Shown piece after piece: positions 25,260 through 34,392 of a stretch of 64,000 bases of DNA (the stretch's first letter is position 1; each line of letters starts with the position of its first letter). The DNA comes from Halomonas sp. ALS9 (GTDB lineage Bacteria > Pseudomonadota > Gammaproteobacteria > Pseudomonadales > Halomonadaceae): NCBI RefSeq assembly GCF_001651035.1, contig NZ_LXRG01000011.1, positions 1 to 64,000 on the forward strand, written 5' to 3'. The position numbers and the translations under genes are program-made. The notes under the pieces were generated by a model, which saw nothing but the letters and a program-made list of their open reading frames with translations, was not told where the DNA came from and did not search any database.

Positions 25260-25506
25260 CGAGGTTGATATCATCTTCGTCCGTGGCGGCACCGGTAGCA
25301 GCACCAACGCCACCACCGATAACAGCACCTTGGACGACGCTACCACCCGTTACGGCTGCGGCACCCGCGCCAACGGCGGCACCGATACCGGCGCCACTAG
25401 TGGCGCGCTCTCCGGTGGAGGTTCCGCAGCCTGCCAAGCCAATGGTTAACGCCATTACCGCGCCAAGGGTCACAATACGCGTCGAATTCAATACCTGAAT
25501 GTGCAT
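25255..25506 (-). CDS. Glycine-zipper lipoprotein
   Basis: This 83-residue outer-envelope lipoprotein has a signal peptide ending in the lipobox IGLAGC. A glycine-zipper stretch follows (GAGIGAAVGAGAAAV and GAVIGGGVGAATGAA), then an acidic tail. Two ATGs lie six bases apart. The AAGGAG site abuts the first and is six bases from the second, so I use the second. Such proteins are common in halophiles; their role is undefined, perhaps membrane association. Confidence 0.8.
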   Translation of the reverse strand: MHIQVLNSTRIVTLGAVMALTIGLAGCGTSTGERATSGAGIGAAVGAGAAAVTGGSVVQGAVIGGGVGAATGAATDEDDINLE

Positions 25507-25627
25507 GGTCATCTCCTTATGGGTTCCTGCTCTTACACATTAGAAAGGATTCAACGTTTTAGCCATATTAATTATCACTGTTCGATAACTATGTAACTGG
25601 TCAATAACTAGGCAACGTCAGGCAAAG

Positions 25628-26857
25628 CTATGCACGCTGGGCCACGACGTCATAGGTGCGCTTCTCCAGCCAGCGCCCAGCGGCAAAAATCACCAAGCCG
25701 CAGAGCGCCAAAAAAGCGCCTACTAGACCCGTGCTTGACCAGCTAAAGCCTGCACTAATTGCCAATCCCGCCAACCATGCGCCTAACGCATTAGCACCGT
25801 TAAAGGCCGCGTGGTTGAGGGAGGCTGCCATGGTTTGGGCATCTTCGGCCACATCCATCAAGCGGGTTTGCAGCGAAGGCGCCAAGGCCATGCTGGTGCC
25901 GACGAGGCCAACGAACAGCAGCCCCGTCCAGACATTATTAGCGGCAAAGTAAAACAGCCCCTGGATCACCCCACACCAGAGCAAAATAGCCGGTATGGCG
26001 CGCATCAGGTTTTTATCTGCCATACGCCCGCCGATTAAATTGCCAGCAATCGAGCCCAGCCCGAAAATCACCAACACCAATGGCCCCAGCGCTTCGCTCA
26101 TACCCGCTTGCTGGGTCAATGTCGGCATCACATAGCTAAAAATGGCGAACATACCGCCGCAGCCGATGCAGGCAAGCGCCAAGGTGACCAACACCCGCTG
26201 TTTAAGCAGCGCTGAAAGCTCACGCACAGGGCTTGCGAGGGTATCGACGGGCTGAACCGGCACGTAAAGCCGAATCAACAGGGCGGTAAGCAGCGCAATG
26301 CCGCCGACACCCGCAAAGGCGATCTGCCAGCCCAGCAGGTTACCCGCCCAGGTACCCAGCGGCGCACCGATCAAAATCGCCACGGTTAAACCCATCATCA
26401 CCCGGGAGATAGCCCGCGCCCGTTGATCTATCGGCACTGCGCCCGCTGCTACCAGCGCGGCGATGCCAAAATAAGCACCGTGGGGCAAGCCAGCCAGAAA
26501 ACGCAGGCCGACGAATGACCAGAACCCTGGCGCCATGGCACTGGCGATATTGCCTACTGCAAACACCAGCATCAAAATAATCAATAGCATTCGTCTTGGT
26601 GCTCGCGCGGCCAGCGCCGAAATTAGCGGCGCGCCGACCACCACACCTAGGGCGTAGCTGCTAATCGCATAGCCCACTTGAGGCACTGTCACCGCTAAAT
26701 CACCCGCCACGCGGTTCATCAAACCCATAATGACAAACTCGCTGGTGCCGATCCCAAAGCCACCCAGCGCCAACACAAATTCAGCCAAGCGCGGATTGCG
26801 CGCCAGCCCTTGAGACGACGCCTGATCTTGAGATAACGATGTTGTCGAATCCTGCAT
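25628..26857 (-). CDS. MFS transporter, AraJ-like drug/sugar exporter
   Basis: This is a 409-residue major facilitator with twelve predicted membrane segments. The N-terminal motif GFGIGTSEFVIMGLM and the loop motif RAPRRMLL are typical of the DHA1 AraJ/YdhP group. The substrate is unknown. The start is the ATG at 26857, seven bases after AAGGAGAT. The open frame continues 75 codons upstream only because a 12-nt repeat array keeps it open; that stretch would read as LSQL repeats and is not part of the protein. Confidence 0.85.
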   Translation of the reverse strand: MQDSTTSLSQDQASSQGLARNPRLAEFVLALGGFGIGTSEFVIMGLMNRVAGDLAVTVPQVGYAISSYALGVVVGAPLISALAARAPRRMLLIILMLVFAVGNIASAMAPGFWSFVGLRFLAGLPHGAYFGIAALVAAGAVPIDQRARAISRVMMGLTVAILIGAPLGTWAGNLLGWQIAFAGVGGIALLTALLIRLYVPVQPVDTLASPVRELSALLKQRVLVTLALACIGCGGMFAIFSYVMPTLTQQAGMSEALGPLVLVIFGLGSIAGNLIGGRMADKNLMRAIPAILLWCGVIQGLFYFAANNVWTGLLFVGLVGTSMALAPSLQTRLMDVAEDAQTMAASLNHAAFNGANALGAWLAGLAISAGFSWSSTGLVGAFLALCGLVIFAAGRWLEKRTYDVVAQRA

Positions 26858-26967
26858 GCTTATCTCCTTGGGATACCGCCCGGTTGGTATCACGATGGCG
26901 CAAATGATCGCAGGATTAGACGAAAGTAGAAATACACTGCGTTTAAAAAAGTTAGCGAGCGAATAAG

Positions 26968-27063
26968 ATAATTGAGAAAATAATTGAGAAAATAATTGAG
27001 AAAATAATTGAGAAAGTAGCTGAGAAAGTAGCTGAGAAAGTAGCTGAGAAAGTAGTCGAGAAA
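26968..27063. repeat. 12-nt tandem repeat array, eight units in two types
   Basis: Four identical units ATAATTGAGAAA are followed by three identical GTAGCTGAGAAA and one GTAGTCGAGAAA, all exactly 12 nt. The array lies between the divergent MFS and DNA glycosylase genes, 75 bp before the latter. Confidence 0.9.
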
Positions 27064-27137
27064 AAAGACGCCAAGGTTTCACGCTTTCACCCTCATTTTG
27101 CTAGTGTGAAGCTTTAACTTCGACGCGTGAGGCAATA

Positions 27138-27749
27138 ATGACGCCCGAAACAATCGAGCAAGCCATGCAAGCCCTCGCTGAATGTGACCGGGATATCGCT
27201 CGCGCCTATCCCTTGGTAGGAGCACCGGCCCCACGCCAGCGCGACCAGGGTTTTGCGACGTTTTTCAGTACCATCGTTAGCCAGCAGCTTTCCACCGAAG
27301 CCGCACGTGCGATTATGGCGCGCGTCAATACGCTGCTGCCTGAACTGCATGCTAAAGCGGTTATGGAGGTAGAGGGCCAAGCGCTGCGCGATGCCGGACT
27401 CTCCTGGCGCAAGATCGAATACGCCAAGGGCCTGGCAGAAGCGGAGCTGGCAGGCACCTTCAGCGCCGATGGGCTTGAACAGCTAAGCGATGACGAGGCG
27501 ATTGCCGCGATTACGGAGCTACGCGGCTTTGGCCGCTGGAGCGCCGAGATCTATCTGATGTTCTCGCTCAACCGCTCAGATATTTTTCCCGCCGATGACC
27601 TCGCCCTGCGAGTGGCACTAGGCCGCCTGAAAGGGATGGATGACAAACCCACGCCGAAGCAAGCCCGCCAGCTAGTCGAACACTGGACGCCCTGGCGCAG
27701 CGTGGGGTCGCTGTTTCTGTGGCACTACTACCGCGGCGAGCCGTTATAG
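27138..27749 (+). CDS. DNA-3-methyladenine glycosylase II (AlkA-like)
   Basis: This 203-residue base-excision repair enzyme of the HhH-GPD family removes alkylated purines. The helix-hairpin-helix is ITELRGFGRWSAEIYLMF (about 128-145), and the catalytic Asp is in FPADDLALR near 155. It lacks the N-terminal beta domain of E. coli AlkA, as is common for short bacterial versions. It has no operon partner. Confidence 0.9.
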   Translation: MTPETIEQAMQALAECDRDIARAYPLVGAPAPRQRDQGFATFFSTIVSQQLSTEAARAIMARVNTLLPELHAKAVMEVEGQALRDAGLSWRKIEYAKGLAEAELAGTFSADGLEQLSDDEAIAAITELRGFGRWSAEIYLMFSLNRSDIFPADDLALRVALGRLKGMDDKPTPKQARQLVEHWTPWRSVGSLFLWHYYRGEPL

Positions 27750-27787
27750 CGACTCTATTTACCCAATCCCCCTGTCTTTAAATAATC

Positions 27788-28666
27788 TTAGCCGTCGAGC
27801 CCGCCAAATTTGCCGCTCTGATAATCATCAACCGCCTGAACAATCTCTTCGCGGGTGTTCATCACAAAGGGGCCATGGGAGTAGACAGGTTCGTCTATCA
27901 CTTCCCCGTGGCCAAACAGCAGACGTGCATCGCTGCTGGCTTCGATGTCGAGGCGCTCGCCATCGCGGTCTATCTCGATCAGATGGTGAGGCTGAACGGG
28001 TTCGCCGCCTACCTCAACGTTTCCCTCCACCACGTAGAGAAACACCTGCCGCCCAGGTAATACGGGTAACTGTTCGTGCGCCCCCGCAGGCAGCCGTAGG
28101 GTCGACATAAAGACACCGGTTAAGGTCTCTTCTATAGGGCCAACGCTTTCCTGCCACTGCCCAGCAATCAGATTGAGTTCACCGCCGCCCGGCAGGGCAA
28201 TCGCAGGAATTGATGCCTGCTGCAGTCCCACATAGCGCGGTTCGCTCATCTTCAAACGCGCCGGTAGATTGACCCACAGCTGAAGAATCTCCAGCGCGCC
28301 GCCGTCGCGTAAAAACTCGGGTGGCGAAATTTCCGCATGCACAATGCCGCTGCCCGCAGTCATCCACTGCACGCCCCCTTTGTGGATGACGCTTTGATGA
28401 CTGGCGCTGTCCGCGTGGGCAAGCGAGCCTTCCAGAATAAACGTCACCGTTTCAAAGCCGCGATGCGGATGCGGGCCAAACGGCAGCCCACGGTTATTGG
28501 CGGGGTACGTTTGCGGGCCGTGGTGGTTCAAAAACAGAAACGGATCAAGCTGATCCAAACTAGGCCCCGGCAGTGGCCGCCGGGTGACCAAATCACCAAT
28601 ATCATCGCGCTGGGCGGGGTGCTGGGCGATGACGCGGCGCACGGATTGGGTAGTGTCTGATGACAT
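27788..28666 (-). CDS. Pirin family protein
   Basis: This 292-residue bicupin has the metal site of the N-terminal cupin in FGPHPHRGFETVTFILEG (about 63-80) with a further His in the H-x-D/H region. Pirins of this kind can act as quercetin 2,3-dioxygenases, but many have no known substrate. The C-terminal cupin spans about 170-280. It is preceded by its own promoter region and has no partner gene. Confidence 0.9.
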   Translation of the reverse strand: MSSDTTQSVRRVIAQHPAQRDDIGDLVTRRPLPGPSLDQLDPFLFLNHHGPQTYPANNRGLPFGPHPHRGFETVTFILEGSLAHADSASHQSVIHKGGVQWMTAGSGIVHAEISPPEFLRDGGALEILQLWVNLPARLKMSEPRYVGLQQASIPAIALPGGGELNLIAGQWQESVGPIEETLTGVFMSTLRLPAGAHEQLPVLPGRQVFLYVVEGNVEVGGEPVQPHHLIEIDRDGERLDIEASSDARLLFGHGEVIDEPVYSHGPFVMNTREEIVQAVDDYQSGKFGGLDG

Positions 28667-28779
28667 AACGTACTCCTTATCAATACCGTACAGCGTAAAA
28701 CCTGCAGCGGTGGATGAGGAGCGAATAATTTGCCCCGTTTCATTGCAGGAAATTGTTACGTACCGCCGCTATTTCCTGT

Positions 28780-29820
28780 TTAGAATTCCGTCACCACCGT
28801 CACCCCCGCTCCTTCAAACTTATCCATGTTCATCAGCGCATCAATCGACTGCTCAAGAGTGATCCGCTTGCCGATCAGCTGCTCAGGCGCCAGCTTTCCA
28901 GAGTGAATCATCGCCAGCATGGCGCCATAACGATGCGCCTGCATGCCATGGCTACCCAGAATTTCCAGCTCGTTGGCAATCACCTTACTCATGGGTATGG
29001 CAGGCGTGCTGTTCTCGGCCAGCATCAGCCCCACCTGAATATGCTTGCCCCGTTTACGCAGGTTGCTGATGGAGTTAAAGCAGGTCGTCGGGTGCCCTAG
29101 CGCATCCAGCGATACGTGGGCGCCTCCCCGAGTTATGTCCGTCACCGCTTCAACCACATTGGCCACCTTGGCGGCATTCACGGTGGCCGTAGCGCCCAGC
29201 TGCCGGGCCAGCGTAAGCGCCTCTTCCGAAATATCGATGGCGACAACGTTAGCGCCGATAGCGTTGGCAATCATTACGGCGGATAGGCCCACACCCCCGC
29301 AGCCATGAACGGCCACCCATTGCCCAGCCGATGTTTGCCCCTGGTCGACCACCGCCCGAAACGAAGTGACAAACCGACACCCCAGACTCGCTGCCGTGGC
29401 AAAATCGAGCGTCTCCGGCAGCGCGACCAAATTCACATCAGCGTAGTGAATACCCACATACTCGGCAAAGGAGCCCCAGTGGGTAAAACCGGGCTGGAAC
29501 TGGCTATCGCACACCTGATGATTGCCAGAGTGGCACTCTGAGCAAGTGCCGCATCCACCCACGAACGGCACCGTGACGCGGTCACCAATGCGCCACTGCT
29601 TTACGTCCTTACCAACGGCTTCCACAACGCCTGCCAACTCATGGCCCGGCACATGAGGGAGCTGGATATCGGTATCGTGCCCTACCCAGCCATGCCAATC
29701 GCTGCGACAAACGCCATTCGCCATCACTTTGACCACCACGCCGTGGGGTTCAGGTGTTGGGTCAGGCAACTGCTGAATACTCGGCGGGGCAGAAAACTGC
29801 TCAAAAACAACGGCCTTCAT
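28780..29820 (-). CDS. Zinc-dependent alcohol dehydrogenase
   Basis: This is a 346-residue medium-chain dehydrogenase. The catalytic zinc site includes Cys in NGVCRSDWH and the GHELAG segment. The structural zinc site is [15 protein letters not shown] (about 92-106), and the NAD motif is CGGVGL near 173. The substrate is a primary or secondary alcohol, not further defined. The ATG at 29820 follows GGAGACC; the codon before it is a TTG that I do not use. Confidence 0.9.
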   Translation of the reverse strand: MKAVVFEQFSAPPSIQQLPDPTPEPHGVVVKVMANGVCRSDWHGWVGHDTDIQLPHVPGHELAGVVEAVGKDVKQWRIGDRVTVPFVGGCGTCSECHSGNHQVCDSQFQPGFTHWGSFAEYVGIHYADVNLVALPETLDFATAASLGCRFVTSFRAVVDQGQTSAGQWVAVHGCGGVGLSAVMIANAIGANVVAIDISEEALTLARQLGATATVNAAKVANVVEAVTDITRGGAHVSLDALGHPTTCFNSISNLRKRGKHIQVGLMLAENSTPAIPMSKVIANELEILGSHGMQAHRYGAMLAMIHSGKLAPEQLIGKRITLEQSIDALMNMDKFEGAGVTVVTEF

Positions 29821-29882
29821 CAAGGTCTCCTAAACTGTATCGCTGTTTTTCGTTTATAACTGCTCAGGGCATAAGAAGCGAA

Positions 29883-30458
29883 TTAGTTGCCGCTAACGTT
29901 TAACCGCCCTACTACTTGAAACGGATCAACTGTGGGTCGCACCACAATCATTTCTCCCGAACCCACACCGCTACCCACCAATGCGGTGATATTTACCTGA
30001 TGAGTGATCAGCAGCAAATTGCCCGACCCCTGCCACGCGGCGATCTGCTCCTGGGCGGTTTGAGTGATTTGCGTCTGATCACCACGCCCGCGAAAGAAGG
30101 AGTCTAACCACGGCGCTGGCGCTACCTCACCGACATCCATTAGCTCGGCGGTGTCCATCGCCCGGCACCAGCTAGATGAATACACCGCTGCAATGGGGAT
30201 AGCCCGCTCACGCAGCACACGACCAGTGGCTTGTGCCTGGGCGCGCCCCTGAGCCGAGAGATTGCGCTGAGTCTCGCACTGCGAAAGCTCAAAACCCGGC
30301 GGGTCGCCAATACCAGGGGCCAGGGAGTGGCGCATTAAGATCACCAAGCCGCCCTCTTTTAACGCTTGCCAGGTGGCTTCATTTGCCTGGGCGGTGATGG
30401 GGAGCATAACCAGCGCACCGAGCAGTAGGGTTAAGGTGAGGTGGCGTAAGGTGGGCAT
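29883..30458 (-). CDS. Secreted histidine phosphatase family protein
   Basis: This 191-residue protein has a signal peptide (cleavage near residue 26 after AQA). The phosphoglycerate-mutase-like core has the catalytic loop LMRHSLAP, where RHG is usual, the second Arg in YSSSWCRAMDTAEL, and the late His in LLITHQVNITALVG. It is probably a periplasmic phosphatase of unknown substrate. It is divergent from the YhcG-like nuclease gene. Confidence 0.87.
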   Translation of the reverse strand: MPTLRHLTLTLLLGALVMLPITAQANEATWQALKEGGLVILMRHSLAPGIGDPPGFELSQCETQRNLSAQGRAQAQATGRVLRERAIPIAAVYSSSWCRAMDTAELMDVGEVAPAPWLDSFFRGRGDQTQITQTAQEQIAAWQGSGNLLLITHQVNITALVGSGVGSGEMIVVRPTVDPFQVVGRLNVSGN

Positions 30459-30543
30459 GGAGAGGTGTCCTTAAATCGGCAAAATTTGATATTGTTAAAC
30501 CTAAGCCAGCCGCCATTCCGCTATGACGCCAGAGGGTAAGCCT

Positions 30544-31590
30544 ATGACGGAGCAGAACCCAACCGCTTTTAGTCGCCTTGTTAGCGCGATTACCCAACAG
30601 ATAGAGCAAGCCCGCGGGCAGGTTCGCCAAGCCGTGAATACGGCCATGGTACAAAGCTACTGGGAAATAGGCCGTTTAATTGTCGAACACGAACAACAAG
30701 GCAATCGTCGTGCAGAGTATGGTAAGCAGCAGCTACAGCAGCTCTCGCAACAGCTGACTGAGCAGCTGGGAAAGGGCTTCGATGTCACCAACTTGCGCAA
30801 TATGCGCCAGTTTTACCAGAGCTTTCCAATTCGCGACGCAGTGCGTCTCGAATTGAGCTGGACGCACTATCGCACCCTCCTGCGAGTGGAGAATCCCCAA
30901 GCTCGCGACTGGTATTTGCAAGAAGCTATCAACCAAAGCTGGAGCGCCAGAGCTCTAGAACGCCAAATAAGCACCCTCTACTACGAGCGCCTGCTGACCA
31001 GCCAGGATAATTCCCTGGTTGAGCAGGAAGCAAAAGACAACACCCAACCGCTGGCTGAAACCGCCAAAGACTACCTGCGTGACCCTTACATTCTGGATTT
31101 TCTTAATCTGCAGGATAAAACCTACCAGGAAAGCCAGCTAGAGCAGGCGATTATCAGCAACCTACAGCAGTTTTTACTGGAGCTAGGCAAAGGCTTTGCC
31201 TTTGTGGAGCGCCAACAACGCATCCGTTTTGATGACGAGGATTTCTACATCGACCTCGTATTCTACAACTTCAAACTGAAGTGCTTTTTGCTGGTGGATC
31301 TAAAGCTCGGCAAACTCAGGCATCAGGATATTGGTCAAATGGATACCTACGTGCGCCTATACGATGAACAGCGCAAAGGCAGCGACGATAACCCAACCAT
31401 TGGCTTGGTGCTGTGCAGCGAAAAAAGCGAAGCCGTAGTGAAGTATTCGGTGCTGGCCGAGCAAAAACAGCTGTTTGCGGCAAAATACTTACCGTACTTG
31501 CCCTCTGAGGATGAACTGAAACGTGAGTTAGAGCGCGAGCGGACTCAGGCAATTGAACAGCTTCAGCAGCAAGCACTGGGCGCTGAGTGA
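30544..31590 (+). CDS. YhcG-type PD-(D/E)XK nuclease (DUF1016)
   Basis: This is a 348-residue protein from the ATG at 30544; an alternative start lies seven codons upstream. The N-terminal DUF1016 domain (about 10-150) includes YWEIGRLIVEHEQQG and WTHYRTLLRV. The C-terminal nuclease domain has the acidic site in FYIDLVFYN and LLVDLKLGKL. Relatives are found beside restriction and defence genes, and some act with type I systems. Here broken HsdR-like and DUF3800 pieces follow directly, so it may be the intact survivor of a decayed defence locus. Confidence 0.9.
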   Translation: MTEQNPTAFSRLVSAITQQIEQARGQVRQAVNTAMVQSYWEIGRLIVEHEQQGNRRAEYGKQQLQQLSQQLTEQLGKGFDVTNLRNMRQFYQSFPIRDAVRLELSWTHYRTLLRVENPQARDWYLQEAINQSWSARALERQISTLYYERLLTSQDNSLVEQEAKDNTQPLAETAKDYLRDPYILDFLNLQDKTYQESQLEQAIISNLQQFLLELGKGFAFVERQQRIRFDDEDFYIDLVFYNFKLKCFLLVDLKLGKLRHQDIGQMDTYVRLYDEQRKGSDDNPTIGLVLCSEKSEAVVKYSVLAEQKQLFAAKYLPYLPSEDELKRELERERTQAIEQLQQQALGAE

Positions 31591-31642
31591 CCGAGCCACA
31601 ACCCAAAAGTAGACTTAGCTAAGCACACCCTATTTCATTAGT

Positions 31643-31810
31643 ATGGGTGGTAATAAAGCATTCGCGACAAAGCCACCTCACCAGTTTCGCACCCACCACA
31701 AAGAAGCCATGGATGGCCTGAAACTAGCGCGCGAATTGGCCATCTGGTTCCACCGCTCGTTTGGCAAGGCAGGTTCCGGAGCTGGAACTGGAGTTTCGCC
31801 GTATTTGTGA
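31643..31810 (+). pseudogene. Remnant resembling the N-terminus of an HsdR-like helicase
   Basis: The frame encodes 55 residues starting MGGNKAFATKPPHQFRTHHK and including LARELAIWFHRSFGK. That looks like the DUF4145-type N-terminal part of some type I restriction helicases (recalled similarity, not searched). The frame ends at 31810 with no helicase motif. The sequence shifts frame into a DUF3800 tail, so two unrelated genes have been joined by deletion. Confidence 0.35.
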
Positions 31811-32048
31811 TGGTGACAATAAATATCAGCGTGACTTACCGTTTAGTATCCGTATGGCAGCAAAAGCGAGTAACTCAGCAGGTTTACAGTTAGCAGATTT
31901 AGTAGCGCGGCCCATCGGACGACATGTCCTTAATCCAGAGCAGCCGAATCAGGCATTCGATGTATTGAGAAGTAAATTTTACTGCGAAGGCGGACGACAG
32001 GCGGTAGGGGATGGCTACGATCAATGGGGACTGAAGCACTTTCCTTGA
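31761..32048 (+). pseudogene. C-terminal fragment of a DUF3800 protein
   Basis: About 95 codons carry the C-terminal DUF3800 signature: EFRRICDGDN, then NSAGLQLADLVARPIG and WGLKHFP. The N-terminal half with the first acidic residues is absent. The frame is open from a TTG only because it overlaps the preceding remnant. DUF3800 proteins are common in phage-defence neighbourhoods. It is not expected to be functional. Confidence 0.7.
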
Positions 32049-32070
32049 TATTTTGTATCGTCCAAACAGC

Positions 32071-32100
32071 GAAAAACCCCGATGAAACTCACCGAGGTTT
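32071..32100 (-). terminator. Terminator-like hairpin beyond the XRE-ImmA gene
   Basis: On the minus strand AACCTCGGTG pairs with CATCGGGGTT (two G-U pairs) around AGTTT and is followed by TTTCG. It lies about 165 nt past the stop of the metalloprotease gene. Confidence 0.55.
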
Positions 32101-32264
32101 AGACGCCGACCGGGCACTCCCAGTCCACATGCTGGACATTTTGGATACTCTATACACTAAAGTCAATTTTTACCGTCATTACTCAATATTCGGAATTTCA
32201 TTCTGTGCACGTTCGATTAGCTCTATAACGACAGAGTTGAGCCATAGAGTACAATCACCTTTCT

Positions 32265-33476
32265 CTATTTTTTAAACGGCAGCACCTCTGCCCGCCTCGC
32301 CCGGCCAGCCGTGGCGCTATTACGTTTGAGCTTAAGAGGCACCACGTTATCCCCAGCATCAGGTTGAACACTTAGATAACCTGAGCGTAAATTACACAAC
32401 ATCTCAATCGTCTCTGGCGGTAAGCCGATCTGGTGAACTAATTCAGTACGCTCAAAAATGCCGTTATCTACCAGAAGGTGAGCACCGCGCATCATCAGCT
32501 TGGGTTGCTCGAAAGCCAAGGCATCATCGCCTGGCTCGCCTTTCGTCCATTTACGTGCCGAACGCCCTTTCCATAGCCTTAGTTCTAACTGTTCCGTCAG
32601 CAATGACAAATCACGGCAGCGCACAATCATTGATGCCACTGAGACTTTCCAGCGCGTCTTAAGCGAAAGCAGGTTATCCAGCGTTGGCCATACCACCTCT
32701 TGGGCAAAGCTTTCTGGTGGCATTAGGAATGCGATGGCAAAGCGGTGCGCTTGCCCTTCTAACAGGTCATATAGCTCTTTTTTTGCGTATTGCGCCGCCG
32801 GTATTTTGGAGTGCAGCACTACGTGCCCTAGCTCATGCGCGGCATCAAAGCGGTTACGTATTGCATTCGCTTTGTCTTCAGCGAGCAACACGTAGGGGCG
32901 GCCATCCAAAACGGAGACATGGGAAACACCGTCCATTTTGACGTGCCCCAGGGTAGCGCGAGTGCAGATAATCCCCGAATTTTCCATTACTTGAATCACG
33001 TTTGGGATTGGGGCAGAACCCAACTTCCAAGCCTCTCGGCACTCTCTGGCGATGTCTTCTATTTCTTCATCACTAATCAATCGGCAGTCGTCTGCATCCA
33101 GCATCGGCACATTGACTTCTGGCCACTCCATCGCATCTTGGAAGAACTCAGATATCTCTTGGAGCCACGCCAAATAGAGCTGTGATCTCTCACGCGCCTG
33201 CTTGTGAGCAGAGGCTTGAGAACGGAAAAAATAAGGTCGCTGGCTTTCCTGAACAACGGGAGGGCCAGGCTTCAAAAACCACATGCGCGAAACGTGAAAC
33301 ACGTGGCAAAGGCGATCAAATGACTCGACCTCAGGTAGCTGGGTGCCTTTTTCCCAGGCCGAAACCGTACTAGAAGAGCGTCCTATTTGCTCTCCCAGTT
33401 CCGCGAGGGTCAAATTTTGAGCCATGCGCAGTTGGTTCAACCGCTGGCCTTGAAAGCCATCCACCCCTGTTCTCAT
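32265..33476 (-). CDS. XRE regulator fused to ImmA/IrrE metalloprotease
   Basis: This is a 403-residue protein. Residues 8-65 are an XRE helix-turn-helix (LAELGEQIGRSSSTVSAWEKG). The middle and C-terminal parts form a COG2856 metalloprotease with zinc motif HELGHVVLH near 240. Such fusions cleave or sense a partner and act in phage immunity, ICE control or toxin-antitoxin switches. The ATG at 33476 lies one base after the stop of the 201-residue gene upstream, so the two are an operon. An upstream start inside that gene is not needed. Confidence 0.88.
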   Translation of the reverse strand: MRTGVDGFQGQRLNQLRMAQNLTLAELGEQIGRSSSTVSAWEKGTQLPEVESFDRLCHVFHVSRMWFLKPGPPVVQESQRPYFFRSQASAHKQARERSQLYLAWLQEISEFFQDAMEWPEVNVPMLDADDCRLISDEEIEDIARECREAWKLGSAPIPNVIQVMENSGIICTRATLGHVKMDGVSHVSVLDGRPYVLLAEDKANAIRNRFDAAHELGHVVLHSKIPAAQYAKKELYDLLEGQAHRFAIAFLMPPESFAQEVVWPTLDNLLSLKTRWKVSVASMIVRCRDLSLLTEQLELRLWKGRSARKWTKGEPGDDALAFEQPKLMMRGAHLLVDNGIFERTELVHQIGLPPETIEMLCNLRSGYLSVQPDAGDNVVPLKLKRNSATAGRARRAEVLPFKK

Positions 33477-33477
33477 G

Positions 33478-34083
33478 TCACTCGTTTCCACCTTCGCTTT
33501 GATCTCGCTTCTCTGCGCGACGCATCCTATCACGCAGGGTCGGATAGGCAATATCTACTACCTCGTCACCTGCTTCGCTGTAGTACTGCCACAATTGACC
33601 TACATCCATATACAAATGAAACCCTGCCCGAGGATCACTGTAGGGAACTGCTATCGTCACGCCGATTGGGCTACTGTGATCACTTGTATGTGGCAGCAAT
33701 AAAGCATGGAGAGCGTCTTGGCTAGATCCTAAAGGTGATGCAGAAGCACTAAAAAGATCAGGATGTTGTTTCTCCAGCCTTTCATTTTCCCTACTAAGAT
33801 CGCGCCGGAATTTAGCATCTCGAATAGGGGGTGTCCTACCCATCGTAATAACGCTAGTAGTAATTTGCATGGTACCGGCACGAATAAGTGCGTAATAGCC
33901 GCCCGCAGGCTTAGTCGCTTGGTTACTCGCTTCGAATTTTTCATCTTTTGGCAGGCTCAGCAATGCTTCCTGCACGGTGAAATGATGGGACTGCGGCCCT
34001 GGCCCAGCCAACGGCACATGCTTATAAGTCTCTTTGAGGTGGCTATCGCTCTTCTGAAAAGCCGCCTCTATGCTTTCGAGCAT
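33478..34083 (-). CDS. Unknown protein coupled to the XRE-ImmA gene
   Basis: This protein of at least 201 residues matches no family I know. It is soluble, with no signal or membrane segment. It has a predicted beta-rich core around 60-85 (GGYYALIRAGTMQITTSV) and a charged C-terminus (LRDRMRRAEKRDQ). No ribosome site precedes the ATG at 34083. The frame stays open and protein-like for another 29 codons (KEELCRFICQELPSHRLQQ), with a CTG at 34146 placed five bases after GGAG. The true start may be that CTG, or the start has been lost. Operon position next to an ImmA protease suggests a toxin, target or co-factor, by inference. Confidence 0.6.
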   Translation of the reverse strand: MLESIEAAFQKSDSHLKETYKHVPLAGPGPQSHHFTVQEALLSLPKDEKFEASNQATKPAGGYYALIRAGTMQITTSVITMGRTPPIRDAKFRRDLSRENERLEKQHPDLFSASASPLGSSQDALHALLLPHTSDHSSPIGVTIAVPYSDPRAGFHLYMDVGQLWQYYSEAGDEVVDIAYPTLRDRMRRAEKRDQSEGGNE

Positions 34084-34345
34084 TTGTTGTAAGCGATGGC
34101 TAGGTAGTTCCTGGCAAATAAAGCGGCACAGCTCTTCTTTGTTCAGCTCTTCTCCATTAAGTTCTGCTTAGTTCAAGAGCGACTCCTGGGCAGGATGGAG
34201 ATCCGGTAAAGCGGATTATAGACCCATATTTTCCTGCTATCCACGCAGCCCTATATTTTCGGCAGAGCCGGAACCGAAAAATCTTCGGTTGTTACAAAAG
34301 TAAGTTGCGCTATTCCGCCGTAAGGCACCTAGGCAACTGAATAAA

Positions 34346-34363
34346 TTGAAACTATAATTTCAA
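34346..34363. promoter_or_regulatory. Palindrome upstream of hipBA, probable HipB operator
   Basis: TTGAAA and TTTCAA are perfect inverted repeats around CTATAA, 30 bp before the hipB start and overlapping the likely -10 region. XRE antitoxins usually bind such sites to repress their own operon. Confidence 0.5.
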
Positions 34364-34392
34364 AATTTACGTATTAATGAAGGTATAGCTTT

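Noticed and set aside
26858-27082. 75-residue N-terminal extension of the MFS protein with LSQL repeats
   Set aside because: It is kept open by the 12-nt repeat array. The ATG at 26857 has a strong ribosome site and starts the normal family N-terminus.
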